DNA of 64,000 bases from Debaryomyces hansenii CBS767 (lineage: Eukaryota; Ascomycota; Pichiomycetes; Serinales; Debaryomycetaceae). Made by a program: the position numbers and the translations under genes. The stretch lies in assembly GCF_000006445.2 (NCBI RefSeq), contig NC_006046.2, positions 1,116,001 to 1,180,000 on the forward strand, written 5' to 3'. This document shows, one piece after another, positions 38,337-45,640 of the stretch (its first letter is position 1; the number at the start of each line of letters is the position of its first letter). The notes beneath the pieces are model-generated. The model did not search any database. It saw nothing but the letters and a program-made list of their open reading frames with translations, and was not told where the DNA came from.

Positions 38337-39683
38337 ATGACAGAACCCAAAGTTCCATTTGGAAAGCAATTTAGACAGAAGTACTTCGCAAAATTAGACC
38401 CTAATGTTGTTAATGTTAATCATGGATCGTTCGGCTTAACCCCGGACTTGATTTTAAATTCCTATTTAAAGAATATTGAAAAGCAAAGCTTATTTCCTGA
38501 AAAAGCGATAAGATACGAGAACAGAGACGATTATGTTAAGGCCTTAAAATTGGTGGCCGACGAACTCTTATTAAATTGTGACTACCATAATTTGGCTATT
38601 TTGGAGAATTCCAGTACGGCAATTGATACAATTTTGAGATCTTATCCATTTGTTAAAGGCGACAAATTTGTAATTTCGTCAACAACTTACAGGGCATGTG
38701 CTAATACTGTTAAGTTTTTGGAGAATAGGATTGGAATTGAAGTTATCTTAATAGAACTTAATTTTCCTTTAACCAATGCTGAAATTTTAGACAAATTTAG
38801 AGATGAATTCGAAAAGAACTCACCGAAATTATGTTTATTCGATATAGTATCATCTCAACCTGCCATTAGATTTCCCTTCGAGAAAATCACGGAATTGTGT
38901 AGAGAATATGGTGTATTATCTCTTGTTGATGGTGCTCACGGTATTGGTCTTGTCGAATTGTCGTTAAAAGATTTAAAGCCTGACTTTCTTGTCACGACCT
39001 TGCATAAGTGGCTTTATGTTGAAAGGGGATGTGCAGTTCTTTATGTTGATCCAAAGCATCAGAGAAAGATTCATACAATGCCTATTTCTTTCTCCTATTT
39101 AGATGATAATGAACCCTTAGAAACTGAAGAATTGAATAAAATGAGATTCATCAATACATTCCACTATACTGGAACAAAAAATAAACCGAATATTCCTATT
39201 ATTGGAGAAGCTATTCTGTTTAGGAAGGATATATGTGGGGGTGAATCTGTAATTCGAAAATACTGTGAAGGTTTAAGCCACGAGGTTGTTGAACTATTTA
39301 CTAAAAAGATTTGGCCTGGTACTACTTACTTAGATAATGAAGACGGTTCAGCAATTACGGCAATGGTCAACATAGAAATCCCTATAGAGCAATATGCTAC
39401 AAAAGACTTTGATAGAAGTGATTTGAAACGATATTTGCTTTATCTCGAGGAACGTATTTGTTTTAAGCATAATACTTTCGTCCCTTTTAGCGTTAACAAT
39501 GGCAAAGCATACGCTAGATTTTCATGTCAATTATATAATGACATAGATGACTACATTTATGCTGGAGAGATAATCCTGAAGGAACTTAAGGAATTTTTCG
39601 ATAATGAAGTATACAACGATTTAAAGTCTACGCCTAAAAGTGGGGCAGTCTTTTTGGCGGTAGACAAATTATCCATTAAATAG
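38337..39683 (+). CDS. PLP-dependent class V aminotransferase-fold enzyme, Egt2/isopenicillin-N-epimerase-like
   Basis: Product of 448 aa. It has the features of class V PLP enzymes: NVNHGSFGLTP near residue 27, SLVDGAHGIG (PLP-binding Asp/His) and TLHKWLYVERGCAVLY with the Schiff-base Lys in HKW. This subgroup includes fungal Egt2 (hercynylcysteine sulfoxide lyase, last step of ergothioneine synthesis), bacterial isopenicillin-N epimerase and other C-S lyases. The HGSFG and LHKW-(L/I) patterns favour the Egt2-like side, but the EgtB-type partner Egt1 is not in the window, so the substrate is open. There is no mitochondrial presequence, which argues against a cysteine desulfurase of the Nfs1 type. 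Confidence 0.75.
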   Translation: MTEPKVPFGKQFRQKYFAKLDPNVVNVNHGSFGLTPDLILNSYLKNIEKQSLFPEKAIRYENRDDYVKALKLVADELLLNCDYHNLAILENSSTAIDTILRSYPFVKGDKFVISSTTYRACANTVKFLENRIGIEVILIELNFPLTNAEILDKFRDEFEKNSPKLCLFDIVSSQPAIRFPFEKITELCREYGVLSLVDGAHGIGLVELSLKDLKPDFLVTTLHKWLYVERGCAVLYVDPKHQRKIHTMPISFSYLDDNEPLETEELNKMRFINTFHYTGTKNKPNIPIIGEAILFRKDICGGESVIRKYCEGLSHEVVELFTKKIWPGTTYLDNEDGSAITAMVNIEIPIEQYATKDFDRSDLKRYLLYLEERICFKHNTFVPFSVNNGKAYARFSCQLYNDIDDYIYAGEIILKELKEFFDNEVYNDLKSTPKSGAVFLAVDKLSIK

Positions 39684-39752
39684 GCTGTTTTAGATTCATT
39701 ATTATATCGTAGATTTCTATAAATTATACGTACTATTCCATTTTTTATAAAA

Positions 39753-40740
39753 CTAAACTCTACAGTTACCGATATCAAACACTAAAATATCCGAAGCACC
39801 GGCCTTTTTCAAATCATCCATAATATCACTTATCTTCTTCTTTTCGACCATAGAAGAAACGGCCACCCATTCTTCATTTTCGTCACTCTTTTTTTCCAAG
39901 GCTGAAATAGTTGCGGATCTTCTACCAGGAGTGATTTGTAAAACGGCACTCAAAATTGATCTTGGAGCATTGTAGTTACATAGAACATATTTTTGTGCAG
40001 CCATAAGACCTTCGAATCTTTGGTGGATTCTTTCAACCAATTCCGGAAATTTTGGTTTCTTAGAAGAGATCAAATGGGCAGAAGTTTGCAAAATAGTTTC
40101 AATTGCTGTTAAGCCGGCAGCCTTCATAGTTTCACCACTTTCAACTAAATCAACAATAGCGTCCGCGACTCCCAAGGCGCAAGAAGCCTCAACTGAACCA
40201 CCGACATACCTGATACTCGTAGATAATTTAGTTTCATCTTCAACGTTCTCTAACGTTTTAAAGTAATCAACACTCAACTTGGTGAATGAACTAACAATCT
40301 TCTTACCAACCAATTGTTCAGGTTTAGTAATTTCACCTTCAGCTGGGACTTGAATTTGTAATTTACAAGATCCAAATTGTAAATCCAACAAATCTTCAAC
40401 GGAGTTGAACATATCGGCCTCTTTAATTTGATCCAATCCAGTAATACCTAAATCACAGTTACCTTCACCGACAAAAATTGGAATATCCGCTGCAGGCAAG
40501 AAAATTAATGCAATTGGTAAGTTGGTGGAAATAGCAATATCCAATCTATTGGATCTTCTGAACTGAATATCAACCCCTTTCAACAAGCTACAACATTTTT
40601 CATATAAACGTCCCTCTGAATTTTGTTAGTACTCATTGCGTGTCTATCATGCCAATAAAAAATTATTTTGTATTTTAAAACAACATACTTTTAGGAACAG
40701 CAAACAATAAACGGTCTGGAAGGTGATTCACTAAATCCAT
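39753..40740 (-). CDS. HIS1: ATP phosphoribosyltransferase (histidine synthesis, first step), one intron
   Basis: Exon 1 is 40740-40689 (17 codons plus one base, MDLVNHLPDRLLFAVPK); exon 2 is 40615-39753. The 73-nt intron (40688-40616) has GTATGT, TACTAAC (complement at 40625-40631) and a CAG acceptor. Splicing gives 304 aa (S. cerevisiae His1 is 297) and restores the family opening PKKGRLYEKCCSLL. Without splicing, the N-terminal beta strand and the KGRL motif that binds PRPP/ATP would be lost. The body has FVGEGNCDLGITG, GSVEASCALGVADAIVDLVESG and the C-terminal regulatory domain ending DILVFDIGNC, the site of histidine feedback inhibition. A Gcn4 site lies 99 bp upstream. Confidence 0.95.
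40616..40688 (-). other. HIS1: HIS1 intron (73 nt)
   Basis: Donor GTATGT directly follows codon base 1 of Lys18. The branch site TACTAAC lies 8 bases before the CAG acceptor. Phase 1. Confidence 0.94.
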
Positions 40741-40838
40741 AATATATATATACCTTAACTGGTGGTTTTAATGACTTGAATATGTCTTTAGACTGAAAAT
40801 TCTTTATCAAGAATGGCTACTCGACATGCATCAGTTAA

Positions 40839-40845
40839 TGAGTCA
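40839..40845 (-). promoter_or_regulatory. Gcn4 site upstream of HIS1
   Basis: TGAGTCA, a perfect general-control site, 99 bp before the HIS1 ATG. A CACGTG (Cbf1-type E-box) follows at 40856-40861. HIS1 is a known target of Gcn4 in yeast; function here is inferred. Confidence 0.75.
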
Positions 40846-41026
40846 ATATTGGCCCCACGTGATTTACTACAAATTAGACTATACTAGATAGCAAGAAAGA
40901 TTATTGACAAGATGGTAATACATAGATATGAACGAGAATTGACTAGGCAATAGGCAATTCATATTCATCCAACTTAATTTTTAAATGCATTAATAATTAT
41001 TCGTATAAAAGATATGTAAATTAAAT

Positions 41027-42070
41027 TTAATTGGATTTTTTCCAGTCTGGTTCGTTTTCTGATGTAGCAGTATCAGACTCATTCACAAAATTGTTGTCTT
41101 CAATATCACTCTGATAGACATCACTATTTTCGTCATCATCGTCTTCAAATTCAGAGGTGTATCTCTCAAACCCACTTGCACCTTTTGAGTTTGTGATTGG
41201 AATAAGTGTGCCTTTTTCAATGTCCGGTTGAAGTTGATAGGTGTTTTTACGCACGTTCTTATTTGACGTAGAATAACCACTTCCATTACCGTACCAGTAT
41301 GTGTTGAAACTCCAATTGATCAAAACCTTACACATATCCCAAGGTCCAAACTCGGGCCATAACTTGTCGACGAAAACAATCGAGCAGGATGAGGATACGC
41401 ATTGCCATAATAGGAAGTCTGAGAGTCTAAAGGTACCCGAAGTACGAAGTAAAATGTCTAACGGAGGAGAATTTGAAGTGTATAAAAACCTGTCAACAGT
41501 ATTTTCGTCAACCACAAAGTCGTTGTTTTGCACTGACTCATTAACAATATTTTTGATGGTGCTGGTAATTTCATCTCTCGACGTATATGGAAAGCAAATA
41601 TTCAACACTGCTCTTGTGTTATCTTTAGTTATTTCTTCGGTTTCCTTCAAGATGGTATATACATCCGGTGGCAATAGCTCAGTGCTCCCCAAGATCTTTA
41701 TTTTGATTCCGTATTGCTCGCATAGCTCACCATTCTGACTTATTTGTTTGAACTTCAGCTTAGCGAGATCCATTAACCAATTGACCTCGTAACTCAGTCG
41801 TTTGAAGTTCTCAATCGAAAACGCATATACCGTAGCACATTCAACTCCAGACTCGTACAATAATTCCAAAATATTGGCCATACTCTCAAATCCCATATTA
41901 TGGCCTTCTTTAAGCTCAATCTTGTGGGTTTTGGCGTACCTTCTATTCCCATCCATAATCATTCCTACGTGCCTCGGGGTAGGTCCCGTTTGGATGACCC
42001 TTCCGAATACTTTTTTGGCTGTGGTTAATAATTGTGTATATCCCGGAAATGTAGATGCCCAGTCCAACAT
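41027..42070 (-). CDS. cis-prenyltransferase (dehydrodolichyl diphosphate synthase, Rer2/Srt1 family)
   Basis: Product of 347 aa. Landmarks of the undecaprenyl/dehydrodolichyl diphosphate synthases: HVGMIMDGNRRYAK (catalytic Asp), EGHNMGFE, VYAFSIENFKR and the C-terminal substrate region LLRTSGTFRLSDFLLWQ, then FVDKLWPEFGPWD. It adds cis-isoprene units to FPP to make the dolichol precursor for protein glycosylation. An acidic, low-complexity tail (from about 285) is an addition to the fold. Baker's yeast has two paralogues, Rer2 (286 aa) and Srt1 (343 aa); the length suits Srt1 but the tail accounts for it, so I leave the symbol open. Confidence 0.9.
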   Translation of the reverse strand: MLDWASTFPGYTQLLTTAKKVFGRVIQTGPTPRHVGMIMDGNRRYAKTHKIELKEGHNMGFESMANILELLYESGVECATVYAFSIENFKRLSYEVNWLMDLAKLKFKQISQNGELCEQYGIKIKILGSTELLPPDVYTILKETEEITKDNTRAVLNICFPYTSRDEITSTIKNIVNESVQNNDFVVDENTVDRFLYTSNSPPLDILLRTSGTFRLSDFLLWQCVSSSCSIVFVDKLWPEFGPWDMCKVLINWSFNTYWYGNGSGYSTSNKNVRKNTYQLQPDIEKGTLIPITNSKGASGFERYTSEFEDDDDENSDVYQSDIEDNNFVNESDTATSENEPDWKKSN

Positions 42071-42520
42071 ATTAGTGTCCTATTATATGTGTACTTATAT
42101 AAATGGTTTGCTTGTAATAAATGTGTATATTATTGCATCCACGTACAGCTTTTTTAATAATTACGTCCGAAGATAAAATTGTAACAGTATTAAACACGCA
42201 GTGTTAATACCAAATAAATAAAAGCTTTATTAGATTATATAGGTCCCAATCGATTGAAACCTTTAAAAACCTTACAGCTTTATGTTCAGCCTGTTCTCAT
42301 GAACATGAAAAAGGTGTTGTGGCAGAAGTTTCTGATATGGTGTGTATATAATATTATATTCTGAAATTTTTCAGAACTCATCGGTATGCACTAAGGATTA
42401 TTAATACTATTCTTTTGCCGTTACCTCTATTACTTATAAGAAATTGGTTAAGACAATTGGGTAATTTCACTTCTTGCACACATTAGTTTTAGAAATTTCC
42501 ATTTAGAAGAATTAGCAATA
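42071..42520. other. Intergenic region, 450 bp, divergent promoter of the cis-prenyltransferase gene and SQT1
   Basis: AT-rich spacer. TATATAA-type elements are near 42350 on the SQT1 side. No ORF, repeat or clear transcription-factor site was recognised. Confidence 0.5.
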
Positions 42521-43801
42521 ATGACGGATGAATACGCAGAACAAACAGACCAACATCAGGTTGAAGAAGATGAAGAATATTTAAACATGAACGAGGTTGA
42601 AGAAGAAGTTCCGGAAGATGATGTAAACGTACCGGCATCAGATGAAGACGAAGATGCTGATATGGATGTTGACGGAGACGACGATACTGAAACATTGGAA
42701 ATAGATATGTCAAACAATTCGTGGGCATATTTTGACCAACACAAGGACTCGATTTTCACCATTTTCAAGCATCCCACCTTGCCAATGGTTGTCACCGGAG
42801 GCGGAGACAATACAGCATTTATGTGGACGACACACACACAACCACCACGCTTTGTTGGTGAATTGCAAGGTCACAAGGAATCGGTCATCAGTGGGGGTTT
42901 TACCCACGATGGGAAATACGTTGTCACTGGTGATATGAATGGTTTTATTCAAGTACACAAGTCAACCAAAAGTGGCCAAAAATGGACCAAGTTTGCTGAT
43001 TTGGAAGAAGTCGAGGAAGTCTTGTGGATTACCGTCCATCCAAGTTTACCTTATTTTGCATTCGGAGCTAACGATGGATCTGTGTGGTGTTACCAGATTG
43101 ATGAATCCAGTAACTCGCTTGTGCAATTAATGTCAGGTTTCTCGCACTCGTTGGAATGTAACAGTGGTATATTTGTCAACACCGACAAGGGAGAAGACGA
43201 ATTAACTTTGGTCTCTGTTTCTGAAGACGGTACCGTGGTGAACTGGAATTGTTTCACTGGTGCTGTGAACTACAAATTGCAACCATATGACGACTTCAAA
43301 GGTGTTGAAAGCCCTTGGGTCTCTCTCAAAGCCAACAAGAATGTTATTGCCCTTGGTGGACGTGATGGCCAATTGGCTATAATAAATAACGACTCAGGTA
43401 AGATTGTTCATACTATCAGAACCCTCGAAAACGCTGAAGATGAAGCTGAGTTGTCTATTGAAGCATTATCCTGGTGTTCCGCACCCCTGATCAATTTGTT
43501 GGCTGTTGGTTTAGTCTCGGGTGATTTATTATTGTTCGATACCTTACAATGGAGATTACGTAAATCTGTCAAAATAGACGATACCATAACCAAATTGGAA
43601 TTCGTTGAGGGAACCCCGTACTTAATTGGTTCTTCGATGAATGGGAAAATATATAAGTGGGATGCTAGAACGGCTGAGGAAATATTTGTTGGTGTCGGTC
43701 ATAATATGGGTGTTTTAGATTTCGCTGTTTTAGAAAACGGTAATAAATTAATAACTGCTGGTGATGAAGGTGCCGCCTTGGTCTTTGTAACCCAACAGTA
43801 A
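42521..43801 (+). CDS. SQT1: WD40 ribosome-assembly chaperone Sqt1
   Basis: Product of 426 aa (S. cerevisiae Sqt1 is 431). A highly acidic N-terminus (Asp/Glu-rich to about 62) precedes WD repeats beginning at SIFTIFKHPTLPMVVTGGGDN. About seven blades end with GH/WD-type signatures (YKWDARTAEEI). Sqt1 binds the nascent N-terminus of ribosomal protein uL16 (Rpl10) and delivers it to 60S subunits. The acidic N-terminus and conserved blade order support the assignment over other WD proteins. Confidence 0.9.
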   Translation: MTDEYAEQTDQHQVEEDEEYLNMNEVEEEVPEDDVNVPASDEDEDADMDVDGDDDTETLEIDMSNNSWAYFDQHKDSIFTIFKHPTLPMVVTGGGDNTAFMWTTHTQPPRFVGELQGHKESVISGGFTHDGKYVVTGDMNGFIQVHKSTKSGQKWTKFADLEEVEEVLWITVHPSLPYFAFGANDGSVWCYQIDESSNSLVQLMSGFSHSLECNSGIFVNTDKGEDELTLVSVSEDGTVVNWNCFTGAVNYKLQPYDDFKGVESPWVSLKANKNVIALGGRDGQLAIINNDSGKIVHTIRTLENAEDEAELSIEALSWCSAPLINLLAVGLVSGDLLLFDTLQWRLRKSVKIDDTITKLEFVEGTPYLIGSSMNGKIYKWDARTAEEIFVGVGHNMGVLDFAVLENGNKLITAGDEGAALVFVTQQ

Positions 43802-43874
43802 GTTAGTGAAGTACATGGTCATTTTATATAGTGTATTTGTATAGTAATATTGAATAAACTGAATAAATCATAAG

Positions 43875-43912
43875 CACGTGACAGATATATCTCACGCGTA
43901 AATTTTACGCGC
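43875..43912 (+). promoter_or_regulatory. MCB cluster and E-box before PRI1
   Basis: A perfect MCB, ACGCGT, at 43894-43899 with a second near-match ACGCGC at 43907-43912, and CACGTG at 43875-43880. They lie 70-107 bp before the PRI1 ATG. MBF (Swi6-Mbp1) activates DNA-replication genes at G1/S through ACGCGT, so the match to a primase gene is meaningful. Confidence 0.75.
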
Positions 43913-43981
43913 TTAAAATGTTTAAATCATATACTCTAGACGTAAATACTACAGATAATTGTTGTTATAGAGAAGGGTAAG

Positions 43982-45436
43982 ATGCCAGTAGAGGACGTAA
44001 TGCCGGTGGGTTCAGACCCTGTTTTGAGGACATTTTCGAGTGAGGAAGAAATAGCTACAAATGAGGGTACAGAAGTCACACACAACCGATCTAAGAAGCC
44101 ATCATCATCAGATATGGCATTTTACTATGAAAGATTATTACCCTTCAGGTACGTTTTCCAATGGTTAAATCATTCGCCTAAGCCGACCAAAGACTTCACT
44201 ATGAGAGAATTTGCATACGAATTCAGATCTGGAGCATATCAACGGTACAACTCCTACATGACACTTGACGAATTCAAAAAATCTGTTGTCAAGGCCAACC
44301 CTACTCGTTTCGAAGTTGGAGCTGTATATTCTGTTAATCCAAGAGAGCGTAAGAATTTGCCAAAGCTGGCGTTAAAGCCTTTAAATAAAGAGTTGGTATT
44401 TGATATTGATTTAACGGATTACGATGATATCAGAACATGTTGTTCGGGAACCGATATTTGCAAAAAGTGTTGGAAATTCATACAAGTAGCATCAAAGATT
44501 ATTGACCAAGCATTGAGAGAAGATTTTGGCTTCAAGCACCTAATTTGGGTTTTCTCTGGTAGAAGAGGTGCCCATTGCTGGGTCAGTGATAACAATGCAC
44601 GTACATTGGACGAAATTACTCGTAAATCAATTGTTGAATACTTGGATGTTTTAGGCAGTAAGCAATCCAAAATAGGGAAGAAGCTGTTAAACTTGAAAAG
44701 ACCTTTTCATCCACATGTCGAGAGATCATTTAATATTTTAAAGCAAGAGTTCGTCAATATAATACTAGAAGAACAGGACCCATGGTTCACTAGTGCAGAT
44801 TCACTGAGTGATTCCAAGGCATGGGAGAAAGTCGAAGAATTACTAGCTTTTATGCCTGATATTTCTTTACAAGAAGAATTACGCCAAAAATGGAAAGAAC
44901 AGCGTACTCTATCTACGTCAAAATCGAAATGGGAAGATATTAATACCATCGCTAAAAAAACTTTAAAGCATCAAAACCAAGTAAATCAATTAAATGAAGC
45001 TAAAAAGGATATTATAGTATATTATATGTATCCAAGATTAGATATTGAGGTTTCGAAACAGTTAATCCATTTGTTAAAGTCGCCTTTCTGTATCCATCCT
45101 GGAACTGGAAATGTTTGTGTCCCTTTCAATCCTTTAAAAAATTTATCTGACGATAAAGACGATGATTCATATGGCTTTAATCCAATGAATGCACCAAACT
45201 TGAGCTTGTTACAAACAGAATTAGAAATTTGGGAGACTAAAAGAATTAAGGGAGATTCAAGCCAACAAGGTGATTCGGAAACTGAATCTGATGATAGGAG
45301 AGTCTTAGATTTCGAGAAAACAAGTATGAAACCTTATGTCGACTATTTTGCAAAATTTGTTAATGACTTATTGAAAGACGAATTGAAAGTTGCGAATAAT
45401 AAAAGGGAAAGAGAGAGTGATCCTTTAGAATTTTGA
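43982..45436 (+). CDS. PRI1: DNA primase catalytic (small) subunit
   Basis: Product of 484 aa (S. cerevisiae Pri1 is 409; the extra length is an N-terminal 40-residue leader and an insert near the C-terminus). Conserved features: SSSDMAFYYERLLPF, REFAYEF, the metal-binding aspartates in VFDIDLTDYDD (Asp141, Asp143), zinc ligands around CCSGTDICKKCW and the motif VFSGRRGAHCWVSD. It makes the RNA primer as part of DNA polymerase alpha-primase at replication forks. The MCB element upstream fits G1/S expression. Confidence 0.95.
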   Translation: MPVEDVMPVGSDPVLRTFSSEEEIATNEGTEVTHNRSKKPSSSDMAFYYERLLPFRYVFQWLNHSPKPTKDFTMREFAYEFRSGAYQRYNSYMTLDEFKKSVVKANPTRFEVGAVYSVNPRERKNLPKLALKPLNKELVFDIDLTDYDDIRTCCSGTDICKKCWKFIQVASKIIDQALREDFGFKHLIWVFSGRRGAHCWVSDNNARTLDEITRKSIVEYLDVLGSKQSKIGKKLLNLKRPFHPHVERSFNILKQEFVNIILEEQDPWFTSADSLSDSKAWEKVEELLAFMPDISLQEELRQKWKEQRTLSTSKSKWEDINTIAKKTLKHQNQVNQLNEAKKDIIVYYMYPRLDIEVSKQLIHLLKSPFCIHPGTGNVCVPFNPLKNLSDDKDDDSYGFNPMNAPNLSLLQTELEIWETKRIKGDSSQQGDSETESDDRRVLDFEKTSMKPYVDYFAKFVNDLLKDELKVANNKRERESDPLEF

Positions 45437-45640
45437 GAGATGATCAATATAATTCTAGTATGAAGATTTACAAATATTTATGAATTTTATGTCTTGTTGA
45501 TCATTTCACTGACCGATCGATGATAAAATGAAGCATGCAAACTTGTTAGAATATATGATGTGTACACTTTAGTTAATATATAAATGAATTCGTGAATTTG
45601 TAATCTAATGAAAGTTGAATTGAAAGATCAGATGCAACTT

